Source: Desulfitobacterium hafniense DCB-2 (GTDB lineage Bacteria; Bacillota; Desulfitobacteriia; Desulfitobacteriales; Desulfitobacteriaceae). Taken from it: 64,000 nucleotides of DNA. Where the stretch lies: contig NC_011830.1 of the NCBI RefSeq assembly GCF_000021925.1, positions 2,380,501 to 2,444,500 on the forward strand, given 5' to 3'. Shown piece by piece: positions 51,566-59,883 of the stretch (the first letter of the stretch is position 1; the number at the start of each line of letters is the position of its first letter). Made by a program: the position numbers and the translations under genes. The notes below the pieces were generated by a model. The model was not told the origin of the DNA. It worked only from the letters and a program-made list of their open reading frames with translations, and ran no database searches.

Positions 51566-52894
51566 TTAAGCCCTTCTTGTCTTCCACCAGGTTCGGATGA
51601 TTAAAGAGCAGAGGATAGCTGCTCCCAGAGTGAACAGGGAGCCCCAGAGAACCCGCAGAATTAAGTAAGGGTTGATGACTGAATTGACCGCCATGAAATC
51701 AATACCCATGACTCTCCACAGATAAGTCTGCAGAAAACCGGCCAGGATCAAGCTGCTGCTCATGCCGATCAGGCCAAGGTTGAGGAGGATGACTCCGGAT
51801 AGGCCATAGCCATAAGCTTTTTTGTCCAGGGGTTCTTTCTCACTTAAAATGGTATAAGCACCGGCCAGAACCAGAAAACCGATGGTGCCGAACAAAGCCA
51901 GGTGGGCATGGCCTGAGGTTATATAGGTGCCATGAGCATAGACATTGATCCAGGGGATCGTGATCAAGATCCCTAAAAGAGTCGCTCCGGTAAGATGATG
52001 AAAGATACTGCTTAAAATCAGCCCAACAGCAAGCTTTTCCCGGAGGCTGAAAGGTTTATGTTTCTTAAAGCCTTTATAGACCAGATAAGCCAGGAGAAAG
52101 ACGGGCAGGACCTGAATAAGGCTGAAAAACGTGCCGAGAAAGAGCCAAACCGGGGGAAAGCCAATCCAGAAGTAATGGTGCCCCGTGCCGAATAATCCTC
52201 CGATCACTGAGAGAGTGGCTTCTAAGTAAAGCCACTTTTCTATATCCCTTTTCTCCGCAATACCGGCTGTGACAAAAAAGGAAGCGATGAAACCACTGGT
52301 GGTGAGTTCAAAAGCCATTTCCTCCCACAGATGGACGACCCAGAATTTTACCGCTTCGTCAGCCACGGGATTAGTGAATCTCAAAACATTGGGAATGATC
52401 AGCACACAGAGAAACACTGCCCCTACTGCCATAATTCCGGCAGCAGGGGTTATTTTTTGTTTGTTTTGCCAAAGGGTCCGGATTAAATTATAGGCCCCCA
52501 GCAACAGCCCCAGAGAAATTCCCAGATAAAAAACAGGCAATCCGTCCAGATACTCCCGACCGTTGCCGATCCCCAAGGCCAATGTTCCCAGGAGCCCTGC
52601 TGAAGCCATTAATAATATCAGAAACTGCCATCTGGCTAGCTTCGGCGAGTAGATATCTGCCTTAAGCTGCTCTACGGTGTAGTAATAGACCATCCCCATC
52701 ATACCGATGACCGGCCAAAAAGTAGCCAGGGCCAGGTGCACTGCCCGGCCGTATGCATAGGAAACAGGGGAGGGCAAGTCGGGAAATATCAATGAAGTCG
52801 CTCCCAGCAGGGCAACTATGCCCTGAATGGCAAAAAGGAACACACCATAGAGGACATATCTGCGGGCGATCTGTTTTCCGGAGAAGGTTTTCAA
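51566..52894 (-). CDS. norB: Nitric oxide reductase large subunit, NorB-like (heme-copper oxidase superfamily)
   Basis: A 442-residue protein with about 12 TM helices. Heme and iron ligands are visible: His in GRAVHLALATFWP, His and the conserved Glu in FWVVHLWEEMAFE (active-site His plus Glu typical of NOR, no Tyr crosslink), the HH pair in GTGHHYFWIG, and the low/high-spin heme pair in TSGHAHLALFG. Length and absence of a quinol-oxidase N-terminal extension fit the cNOR type. It reduces NO to N2O with electrons from the cytochrome c subunit. It overlaps norC by 4 bases. Confidence 0.85.
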   Translation of the reverse strand: MKTFSGKQIARRYVLYGVFLFAIQGIVALLGATSLIFPDLPSPVSYAYGRAVHLALATFWPVIGMMGMVYYYTVEQLKADIYSPKLARWQFLILLMASAGLLGTLALGIGNGREYLDGLPVFYLGISLGLLLGAYNLIRTLWQNKQKITPAAGIMAVGAVFLCVLIIPNVLRFTNPVADEAVKFWVVHLWEEMAFELTTSGFIASFFVTAGIAEKRDIEKWLYLEATLSVIGGLFGTGHHYFWIGFPPVWLFLGTFFSLIQVLPVFLLAYLVYKGFKKHKPFSLREKLAVGLILSSIFHHLTGATLLGILITIPWINVYAHGTYITSGHAHLALFGTIGFLVLAGAYTILSEKEPLDKKAYGYGLSGVILLNLGLIGMSSSLILAGFLQTYLWRVMGIDFMAVNSVINPYLILRVLWGSLFTLGAAILCSLIIRTWWKTRRA

Positions 52895-53292
52895 GGGGCA
52901 TCCCCGCCTTCTAGCACCCTTGGCTGAGGAGGCCAGCCTAAAGTGGGAATGGTGTTCAGGTAGTCGAAATAGGCAGTCATAGCCTGGGTTTCTTCTTCAG
53001 TTAAAGCGACATGGGTCTCTTTTTGATGGGGTGGAATGACCGGCGGGTTGCTGAAAAAATCACTCAGCTGCTCAGGGCTGCGCCGCGCCGTGATCTGAGT
53101 TAAATCTCCGCCCACATAGCCGCCATTGCCGAATAAAGTATGACAGCTGACGCAGTTATAGCGCTGCCAGACTTCTTTACCGGCCACCGCTTCCTCACTC
53201 ATGGGAGCGTCCAGCGCCCAGGAGGATTTAACGACCCAAGCAAACAGGGCGAAAGAAGACAAGGAAATGAGAATAAAGGTTCTGAGTTTCAA
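52891..53292 (-). CDS. norC: NorC-like membrane-anchored cytochrome c subunit
   Basis: A 133-residue protein with an uncleaved N-terminal membrane anchor (about 5-25: FILISLSSFALFAWVVKSSW) and one heme c site CVSCH (about 47-51), followed by TLFGNGGYVGGDLTQI as in NorC. The place where NorC usually has the axial Met (before L(S/T)xEE) reads HQKETHVALTEEE, with His but no Met. It donates electrons to NorB. Upstream, 53293-53417 has no gene and no clear regulator site. Confidence 0.82.
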   Translation of the reverse strand: MKLRTFILISLSSFALFAWVVKSSWALDAPMSEEAVAGKEVWQRYNCVSCHTLFGNGGYVGGDLTQITARRSPEQLSDFFSNPPVIPPHQKETHVALTEEETQAMTAYFDYLNTIPTLGWPPQPRVLEGGDAP

Positions 53293-53417
53293 AGCGTATC
53301 ATCCGTTCCTGCAATATGAAGCAGTATGCTTATAGAGCACCTCTCTTTAGTATTCACGAGTTGGGCAGATCAATACCTCCCCGCCCTTAAGAATAATCTC
53401 GTTTAAGCAAAATAAAT

Positions 53418-53441
53418 CCCCGGCTGCTTGTGCAGCCGGGG
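53418..53441 (-). terminator. Terminator after the decayed toxin-antitoxin pair
   Basis: Perfect 10-bp stem CCCCGGCTGC / GCAGCCGGGG, followed on the minus strand by ATTTATTTTGC. Confidence 0.7.
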
Positions 53442-53448
53442 TCAGACG

Positions 53449-53523
53449 CTAAATCTTATTTTGCCAGTTACTGCCGGCGTAGAGGAAGCGGAGCAGGAAT
53501 ACGGTTTGGATGACTTTATACAT
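53449..53523 (-). pseudogene. Remnant of a RelE/ParE-type toxin (internal deletion)
   Basis: A 24-codon frame starts at ATG 53523, overlapping the antitoxin stop as real toxin genes do, and reads MYKVIQTVFLLRFLYAGSNW then QNKI. The beginning resembles the first strand and the end (LRFLYAGSNWQ) the last strand of RelE-fold toxins, with about 60 residues missing between. It cannot be active. Confidence 0.6.
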
Positions 53524-53857
53524 CGAAACCAAGCCTCCGTTTTATTTCTGGGAACGCTTCCTCAATCGGTCTGACGTTACCCTGCCTGACAGCTTCCAAG
53601 CCTTCATCCAGCATTCGGTATAGCTCTTCCTTACTGTGGAAGGTAATGCTTTCCGGCGCAGGTGAGAGTGTTGCGGTGTACAGTTGCATGATTTCCAGCA
53701 TCCGGTCAAACTCGGCGCTGTTGATCACCGTCAGGTCGGCCCGCCCGTTCTTCGTGATATAAATCGGTCGTTTGGTCTTGGCGCAGAATTCGGAGATTTC
53801 GTTATAGTAATATTTTACTATACCATCGACGATGCCAATAGGGAACCCATGGTCCAA
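53516..53857 (-). CDS. Phd/YefM family antitoxin, partner toxin lost
   Basis: A 113-residue antitoxin: YYYNEISEFCAKTKRPIYITKNGRADLTVINSAEFDRML (in parts, about 17-55) is the Phd/YefM DNA-binding domain; the C-terminal tail has ELYRMLDEGLEAVRQGNVRPIEEAF, the toxin-wrapping segment. The only in-frame start is a TTG at 53857 with no good ribosome-binding site, and the normal MxxIRPxSDLR beginning is altered (GIVDGIVKYYYNEIS). It probably decays together with its toxin remnant. It begins 8 bases after the nucleoside permease stop. Confidence 0.7.
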   Translation of the reverse strand: MDHGFPIGIVDGIVKYYYNEISEFCAKTKRPIYITKNGRADLTVINSAEFDRMLEIMQLYTATLSPAPESITFHSKEELYRMLDEGLEAVRQGNVRPIEEAFPEIKRRLGFDV

Positions 53858-53864
53858 TGGCTGA

Positions 53865-54830
53865 TCAGCGCTGGCTCTTGTCGTAAGGTATCCCTTCAGC
53901 TTTCGGCGCCCGGGATTTTTGAGAGGTGAAGGCCAGGACCACCATCGTCGCCAGGTAGGGCAGCATTTTATAGAAGGTTTGGTTGATGTTCAGGTCATGG
54001 AGGAAGGGAATAAGGGCAATGGAATAGGCTAAGGTACGCAGGAAGGCAAAGAAGAGGGCTGCCAGCAGAATCTGAAAAGGCTTCCACTGTCCGAAGATCA
54101 TGACGGCCAGGGCTAAGAAGCCGAATCCCGCTACTCCGGTGTGGCCGTTGATGTTGCTGTTCATGACTCCCACAGCATAGAAAAATCCGCCCATTCCACC
54201 CAGAAAACCGGACATACTGACTCCTGCGTAACGCATCACATAAACATTGATGCCCACTGAATCCGCAGCATGAGGATGCTCACCGCAGGCCCTCAGGCGC
54301 AAACCAAAGCGCGTCTTATAAAAGATGATCGCGGCGATAATCAGGAAAAGGAAACCGATATAGACGGTGATATAGGTGTTTTGAAAAAATAATTTGCCGA
54401 TGACTGGCAGATCTCCCAGAAAGGGAACCTTGCGCAGGTAAAAATTCACGTTGGTGGTGATACCGTCGCTGTTAAAGAACATTTTCGCATACAGCAGGAT
54501 CATGCCGGGAACCAGCATATTTAAAGCCGTTCCCGAGATGGTTTGGTCGGCCTTCATCGTCACTGTGGCGAGAGATAGCAATAGGGAAAAGATTATGCCT
54601 GCCAGGGCGGCCACCGCCATGCCCAGCAAGAGTATATACTGCGGGTTCAGGGAAGAGCCTTGAATAAAGTAGACAAAGAGACAGCCGAAGAAGGCGCCGA
54701 AGAGCATAATCCCTTCCAAGGCGATGTTGATGATGCCGCTGCGTTCGCTAAACATTCCCCCCAGAGCCACTAAGAGCAGGGGGATTGCCACAGGAAGCGT
54801 GTTCTGAACCAAATAATATACGGTATCCAT
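53865..54830 (-). CDS. Nucleoside ABC importer permease, NupQ/YufQ-like
   Basis: A 321-residue permease of the BPD_transp_2 (branched-chain/ribose/nucleoside) family with about nine helices: ALGGMFSERSGIINIALEGIMLFGAFFG in parts at the start, KTRFGLRLRACGEHPHAADSVGINVY as coupling loop. It matches the second permease of guanosine/nucleoside importers. It is the last of four genes (binding protein, ATPase, permease, permease) and starts 2 bases after the previous one. Confidence 0.88.
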   Translation of the reverse strand: MDTVYYLVQNTLPVAIPLLLVALGGMFSERSGIINIALEGIMLFGAFFGCLFVYFIQGSSLNPQYILLLGMAVAALAGIIFSLLLSLATVTMKADQTISGTALNMLVPGMILLYAKMFFNSDGITTNVNFYLRKVPFLGDLPVIGKLFFQNTYITVYIGFLFLIIAAIIFYKTRFGLRLRACGEHPHAADSVGINVYVMRYAGVSMSGFLGGMGGFFYAVGVMNSNINGHTGVAGFGFLALAVMIFGQWKPFQILLAALFFAFLRTLAYSIALIPFLHDLNINQTFYKMLPYLATMVVLAFTSQKSRAPKAEGIPYDKSQR

Positions 54831-54832
54831 AA

Positions 54833-56062
54833 TTACGCCTCCTCCTTGGTTGATGTTGAAATTTCCTGATCCTTAGAGGGGATTTTCTCGGATAAAAGCT
54901 CCTTTGAAGCCTCTGACGAAGTTGTTGAAGGCTCTGTTGAAGGAGAAGATTGATTTTTCTTGAAAAGCTTTTTGAAGAAGGATACCACCGTAGTATTCAT
55001 CAGCATGGCAAAAGCTGAGAAGTAGATGATGACAGCGATAACGATATCGATGATCTCCGGCTTGTAACCGTAGAGGCTGGCCAGAGTGCCCCCCCGTTGG
55101 ATGTGAGAAATGAATACTGCGGCAAAGATAATTCCCAGGGGATTATTGCTGCCCAGAAGGGCTACGGCGATCCCGTTAAAACCGTTGGCGGCGATGACGT
55201 TAATGGGTTCATAAGTCATACTGCTGCCCTGAATAGTGGAAGGAGCCAGAATGGCAAATGCGCCCCCCAATCCCGCCATGGCTCCGGCGATCCCCATGGT
55301 GAGGATAATATTGCGTTTACCGTTCATGCCGGCATAGGTGCTGGCAAACTTATTAAAGCCAGTGGCTCTGAGTTCATAGCCAAAGGTGGTCTTATTTAAG
55401 ATGATATAGAGAAGAACAGCGATCAGGACAGCCAGGATAATCGAGATATTGGCATTGGAGCGCTCGATGCCCAGACTGGGTAATTGAGCGGAAGCGGGAA
55501 GATAGGCTGTACGGGTCTTGGAGGAAACATACATGGCTGCATTGCTCTGAATCAGCATATCCACCAAATACATCCCGATATAGTTGAACATGATGGAGGT
55601 GATGACCTCGTGGACATTGAGCAGAGCTTTAAAGAGACCTGGAATCAAACCCCAGAGAAGTCCGCCGATCATTCCGGCTATAACACAGGCCACCCAGTGG
55701 ATGCCATCGGGAAGGTCCCACATAAATCCCACATACAAGGCGAAGAACATGCCCATGGTGTATTGACCGGCGGCCCCAATGTTGAAGAGTCCCATTTTAA
55801 AAGCAAAGCCAACGGCTAACCCGGTCATCAGGATCGGTGTGGCAAAATAGAAGACATCAGCCAGGCGCTTGAAGCCGCCGAAGAGCAGCATTTTCAGTCC
55901 GGAAGCGGCGTTGTCGGGACTGGCCAAGGCCATGATCAGGAAAGCAAAGACAAAGCCCAGGAAAATAGACATAAGGGCGGCCGTGAAGGCCGAAAAGCCT
56001 TTGCTGTGGGTAAACTTATTGATTAGAGAGGGTTTTGAAGTAAGTGATGTTTTATCCTGCAT
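54833..56062 (-). CDS. Nucleoside ABC importer permease, NupP/YufP-like
   Basis: A 409-residue permease of the same family, with a longer N-terminus and a Ser/Glu/Lys-rich cytoplasmic tail of about 55 residues (QSSPSTEPSTTSSEASKE). Coupling loop: NKTTFGYELRATGFNKFASTYAGMNGKR in parts. It forms the heterodimeric pore with the downstream permease and overlaps the ATPase gene by 11 bases. Confidence 0.88.
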   Translation of the reverse strand: MQDKTSLTSKPSLINKFTHSKGFSAFTAALMSIFLGFVFAFLIMALASPDNAASGLKMLLFGGFKRLADVFYFATPILMTGLAVGFAFKMGLFNIGAAGQYTMGMFFALYVGFMWDLPDGIHWVACVIAGMIGGLLWGLIPGLFKALLNVHEVITSIMFNYIGMYLVDMLIQSNAAMYVSSKTRTAYLPASAQLPSLGIERSNANISIILAVLIAVLLYIILNKTTFGYELRATGFNKFASTYAGMNGKRNIILTMGIAGAMAGLGGAFAILAPSTIQGSSMTYEPINVIAANGFNGIAVALLGSNNPLGIIFAAVFISHIQRGGTLASLYGYKPEIIDIVIAVIIYFSAFAMLMNTTVVSFFKKLFKKNQSSPSTEPSTTSSEASKELLSEKIPSKDQEISTSTKEEA

Positions 56063-57596
56063 GGGAGCCCTCCTTCAGGTTGCGTTTTGCCCCGGACATG
56101 TAAAGACCCAGCTCCTGTACGGTGGTGGTTTTGGGGTCCAGTTCCCCCACGATTTCCCCTTCATACATGACCAGAATCCGGTCGCTGACATTCATGACCT
56201 CATCGAGTTCCAGGGAGACCAGCAAAACCGCTTTTCCGGCATTTCTCCTGGCTACCAGTTGCTTATGGATATATTCGATAGCGCCTACATCCAGGCCCCG
56301 GGTAGGCTGCACGGCCACCAACAGTTCGTGATCCTTATCGATTTCCCTGCCGATAATGGTTTTTTGCTGATTGCCCCCGGACATACTGCGGGCGATGGTC
56401 AGAGGTCCTTGTCCACTGCGTACATCGTATTGTTTGATTAATCCTTCGGCATAGGAGCGCACGGCTTTGCGCCTGATAAAGCCAAACCGTTGGAACTGTG
56501 GCTGCCAATAACGCTGGATGACCAGATTGTCTTCCAGGGTATAATCCAGGACCAGGCCGTATTTGTGCCGATCTTCAGGAATATGGCTCATCCCTGCTTG
56601 GGAACGGGTGCGGACGGAAGCTTTGCTGATATCCTGATCGCAAAGGGTGATCGTACCGCTTGTGTGTCTTTCCAGCCCGGTCAGGGCAGAGACGAATTCG
56701 GTCTGTCCATTGCCGTCGATACCGGCCAGGCAGACGATTTCACCGGCGCGAACATCGAAAGACACGTTGCTGACAGCATTCTTCTTACTGGTTTTGGAGG
56801 GAACGGAGACATTTCTTACAGATAAGACCACCCGGCCGGGGGTCATCGTTTCTTTTTGAACCCGGAAACTTACATCCCGGCCCACCATCATCCGGGAGAG
56901 TTCTTCTTTGGTGGTATCTTTTATGTCAACAGTGCCTACATATTGCCCTTTGCGCAATACGGTGCAACGATCGGCAACTGCCATGATCTCGTTTAATTTA
57001 TGAGTTATGAATAAGATCGATTTGCCTTCTTTGGCAAAACGGCGCATGATTTCCATAAGTTCATCAATTTCCTGAGGGGTTAAAACCGCTGTGGGTTCAT
57101 CAAAGATTAAAATCTCATTATCCCGATAGAGCATTTTGAGAATCTCAACCCTTTGCTGCATGCCCACGGATATTTTTTCAATAAGAGCATCAGGATTGAC
57201 TTCCAGTCCATACTGCTTGCTCAGCTCAACGACTTTTTCCCTGGCTTTTTTCTTTTGTAAAAAACCAAGGGCATGGGGCTCAACTCCCAAGATAATATTT
57301 TCGAGAACGGTAAAGATCTCCACCAATTTAAAATGCTGATGGACCATGCCGATGCCTAAGGCATTGGCGTCATTGGGGTTGTTGATTTTTACGGTGTTGC
57401 CGTTCTTGCGGATTTCACCTTTTTCCGGTTGATACAAACCGAATAAAACGCTCATCAGGGTGGATTTTCCGGCCCCGTTTTCTCCCAGTAGAGCATGAAT
57501 CTCGCCTTTTTTTAAACGCAGAGTGATATTGTCGTTGGCAATGATGCCGGGGAATTCTTTGGTGATGTTGAGCATCTCAATAATATAATCGTTCAT
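56052..57596 (-). CDS. Nucleoside ABC importer ATPase, NupO/YufO-like (two ATPase domains)
   Basis: A 514-residue double ATPase. Domain 1 has Walker A GENGAGKST, signature ISVGMQQR, Walker B ILIFDEPTAVLTPQE. Domain 2 has a degenerate Walker A GIDGNGQTEF, signature SMSGGNQQK and Walker B LLVAVQPTRGLD, so only one site is fully active, as in sugar/nucleoside ATPases of this family. It powers the import of nucleosides bound by the lipoprotein encoded upstream. Confidence 0.92.
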   Translation of the reverse strand: MNDYIIEMLNITKEFPGIIANDNITLRLKKGEIHALLGENGAGKSTLMSVLFGLYQPEKGEIRKNGNTVKINNPNDANALGIGMVHQHFKLVEIFTVLENIILGVEPHALGFLQKKKAREKVVELSKQYGLEVNPDALIEKISVGMQQRVEILKMLYRDNEILIFDEPTAVLTPQEIDELMEIMRRFAKEGKSILFITHKLNEIMAVADRCTVLRKGQYVGTVDIKDTTKEELSRMMVGRDVSFRVQKETMTPGRVVLSVRNVSVPSKTSKKNAVSNVSFDVRAGEIVCLAGIDGNGQTEFVSALTGLERHTSGTITLCDQDISKASVRTRSQAGMSHIPEDRHKYGLVLDYTLEDNLVIQRYWQPQFQRFGFIRRKAVRSYAEGLIKQYDVRSGQGPLTIARSMSGGNQQKTIIGREIDKDHELLVAVQPTRGLDVGAIEYIHKQLVARRNAGKAVLLVSLELDEVMNVSDRILVMYEGEIVGELDPKTTTVQELGLYMSGAKRNLKEGSHAG

Positions 57597-57642
57597 AATA
57601 ACCCCTCTTCGTAGGTAGTCATGGACATGTAAATAGAGGAAA

Positions 57643-57666
57643 GGGGAAAGGGTAGTCCCTTTCCCC
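57643..57666 (-). terminator. Hairpin between binding-protein and ATPase genes, probable attenuator
   Basis: Perfect 10-bp stem GGGGAAAGGG / CCCTTTCCCC with a 4-base loop, followed on the minus strand by only TTTCCTC. Partial termination would give more binding protein than transporter. Confidence 0.55.
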
Positions 57667-57684
57667 GATCAAGTGCTGTTTAAA

Positions 57685-58869
57685 TTATCTTACTTCAACC
57701 TTGACTTTGCTGAGCTTAAGTCCGGATACCAGCTCATCCGCAGTGGCGTAACCGTTGGCATCTTCAACATCGATGGTGCGGATCGGATCCACAGTACCAT
57801 CCACTAAAGATTTAAACGCGCCTTCATATTGTTCCATGGTGAATTTTTCAAAGCGGTCAAAGGCTTTGGCATTGGCATCCCCGATGACAGTGGTGGGGAG
57901 TCCGATTCCCTCGTTGGCTGCTGTGAAATAGGTGGTTTGTCCGGCAAAAGTGTTCCAGCTGTTGGTTTTGTAAATGGACTCCAGAACCTGAACGACGGAA
58001 GCCCGCAGACCTTTGGTTGCGGAAGTAATGACGGTTTCACTGTCATAGCGTTGGTCAACGTCAACACCGATGACTTTTTTACCGGCTTCAGCAGCGGCAG
58101 ACATGACGCTCTTGCCAACGGAACCGCCGCAGGCAAAGATCACTTCAGTACCGCCTTGATAGATGGTTTTAGCGGTTGCTTTATTGGTATCTGTCTCAGC
58201 GAAATCCCCGGTGTAATGGTAAATTGCCGAGATTGCTCCATCGGCCAGACCGAGTTCTGCGGCAGCTTTTTCAGCACCCTGCAAATAGCCGTAACCGAAA
58301 GCTTGTACGGCAGGAACAGCCATACCGCCCATGAAGCCAAGCTTGGTCATGCCATCCATAACAGCGGCATAACCGGCCAGATAACCGGATTCTTCTTCAG
58401 CATACATAATGCTGGCTACATTGTCTTTGGTTTCAAACGTTGCATAGTCGGCAGTGTGAGGTGCTCCGTCCAAAAGGATGAACTTTACATCAGGGTAGAT
58501 TGTTTGGGCTTCAAAGATAGGTACCTCAAACAGGAAGCCGGGGGTGACAATAACCTTAGCGCCGCCGGTAACGGCTAAATCAATGGCGGCCAGATAACCT
58601 GCGTCGGTAGCTTCTTCAGGTTTGTAGTATTTGTGGGTAACATTGTTGGCTTCGGCGAATTCAACGACACCTTCCCAGGAGCCCTGATTAAAGGACTTGT
58701 CATCGATATTGCCTTTGTCGGTAATGAGAGCGATCTCAAAACCCTGGCCGGAGGTGCTGGGGGTGCCGCTATTGCCTCCATCTTTGGCGGCTGGAGCGCT
58801 GCTGCCGCATCCGGTAGCTAAAAGGGCTACCATCAAAAGAGCCAATAGAACGGATGTAATTTTTTTCAT
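57685..58869 (-). CDS. BMP family nucleoside-binding lipoprotein, NupN/PnrA-like
   Basis: A 394-residue binding protein. Signal peptide with lipobox LATGC (Cys about 21), then FEIALITDKGNIDDKSFNQGSWEG (in parts), the highly conserved start of BMP/PnrA proteins, and VIFACGGSVGKSVMSAAAEAGKKVIGVDVDQ (in parts). The family binds purine nucleosides. The ATG at 58869 with AAAGGAGAAGAG upstream is chosen. Promoter TTGTAA, 16 bases, TAAAAT lies at 58962-58935 on the minus strand, behind phased A-tracts. No purine riboswitch was seen in the leader. Confidence 0.92.
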   Translation of the reverse strand: MKKITSVLLALLMVALLATGCGSSAPAAKDGGNSGTPSTSGQGFEIALITDKGNIDDKSFNQGSWEGVVEFAEANNVTHKYYKPEEATDAGYLAAIDLAVTGGAKVIVTPGFLFEVPIFEAQTIYPDVKFILLDGAPHTADYATFETKDNVASIMYAEEESGYLAGYAAVMDGMTKLGFMGGMAVPAVQAFGYGYLQGAEKAAAELGLADGAISAIYHYTGDFAETDTNKATAKTIYQGGTEVIFACGGSVGKSVMSAAAEAGKKVIGVDVDQRYDSETVITSATKGLRASVVQVLESIYKTNSWNTFAGQTTYFTAANEGIGLPTTVIGDANAKAFDRFEKFTMEQYEGAFKSLVDGTVDPIRTIDVEDANGYATADELVSGLKLSKVKVEVR

Positions 58870-58934
58870 CTTCTCTTCTCCTTTTTGTTCCTTTTTCTTC
58901 TGTGAGTTTCTAATGTATTTTGTATCCCAAATGT

Positions 58935-58962
58935 ATTTTATCATTCTTATAGGAATTTACAA
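58935..58962 (-). promoter_or_regulatory. Promoter of the nucleoside importer operon
   Basis: Minus strand TTGTAA (58962-58957), 16-base spacer, TAAAAT (58940-58935), about 65 bases before the start codon. Confidence 0.5.
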
Positions 58963-58989
58963 CTATTCTATTTTTAAAGCTTCAGATAA

Positions 58990-59051
58990 TTTTTTAGCAG
59001 TGTTTTTAACAGCGTTTTAGCTGGGTTTTTAGCAGGGTTTTTTAGCAAATG
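58990..59051 (-). repeat. Five phased A-tract repeats upstream of the nucleoside importer promoter
   Basis: On the plus strand, T-tracts of 4-6 bases start at 58990, 59003, 59015, 59026 and 59038, each followed by AGCAG, AACAG, AGCTG, AGCAG, AGCAA. The spacing (11-13 bases) is near the helical repeat, so the DNA should be curved. It ends about 30 bases upstream of the -35. Confidence 0.55.
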
Positions 59052-59093
59052 CAGATTAACTTAACAAATGTTAATGAGGAGAGCAAAAGAAAA

Positions 59094-59135
59094 AAGAAGG
59101 CAGGAGTATCGTTGATGAATACTTCATGCCTTCTT
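59094..59135 (-). terminator. Terminator of the ferritin gene
   Basis: Arms AAGAAGGCATGAAGTATTC / GATACTCCTGCCTTCTT on the minus strand with one mismatch pair, then TTTTTTCTTTT. Confidence 0.85.
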
Positions 59136-59142
59136 CAATTAA

Positions 59143-59655
59143 TTAGAGAACCAGCGAAGGTGCGGAATAGACCCGGGCGCCAAGTTCTTGGTTCAGCATA
59201 TAGAGGCTTTTGGGATCCTGTCCGAAAAGCTCAAATTTGCTGATCAGATCTGTGGAGGTTTTCTCTTCTTCGCCTTGCTCCTTGACGAACCAGTCTAAAA
59301 ATTGCATGGTGCGGAAATCCCTCTTCTCGTAAGCCGCGGCGTAAATGGTGTTGATAGAGGCTGTCACCAATTGCTCGTGCTTCAAGGCAGCCAGGAGGGG
59401 AGCCTTAAAATCTTCATAAGTAAGGTCGGGAGCCGCTATAGTGTCGAGAGTAACTTTTTCATCGTTGTTGAGAAGATAAGTCCGGAAGAGCATGGCATGG
59501 TCTCTTTCCTCCTGGGCTTGGATATAAAACCAATTTTCAAAGCCATCCAAACCATTGTCGGAATAATAATTGGCCATATCCAAATAGAGATAAGCAGAAT
59601 AGAGTTCCTTGTTGATTTGTTCATTGAGCAATGAAGCGACTTCACGATCAAGCAT
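59143..59655 (-). CDS. Ferritin
   Basis: A 170-residue non-heme ferritin. Ferroxidase ligands appear in order: Glu of NKELYSAYLYLDMANYY, Glu-x-x-His of AQEERDHAMLF, Glu of KHEQLV and the QGEEE segment (VKEQGEEEKTSTDLI). It stores iron as ferric mineral and removes Fe(II) that would react with peroxide. ATG 59655 with AGGAG eight bases upstream is preferred to the TTG two codons earlier. A single-gene unit; no Fur or PerR box is obvious before it. Confidence 0.93.
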   Translation of the reverse strand: MLDREVASLLNEQINKELYSAYLYLDMANYYSDNGLDGFENWFYIQAQEERDHAMLFRTYLLNNDEKVTLDTIAAPDLTYEDFKAPLLAALKHEQLVTASINTIYAAAYEKRDFRTMQFLDWFVKEQGEEEKTSTDLISKFELFGQDPKSLYMLNQELGARVYSAPSLVL

Positions 59656-59883
59656 AAGCAATTCTCCTTCTTTTTATTTTGGATTTAACCATATTATAGC
59701 AGAATTTTACTCATAACCCAAGCAAGCGCAGGATTCGGTCAGCAATGAGGAGAAATATTCCTTTAATTTAGTAAATCCTTTCCGGGTAAAATAGAATGTC
59801 AAAAGTTGATATTTCATGCAGACATTTTTTAATTTATAATAGTGTCATTAAGTTTAATATTACATCTAAAGGAATAAGAAGCT

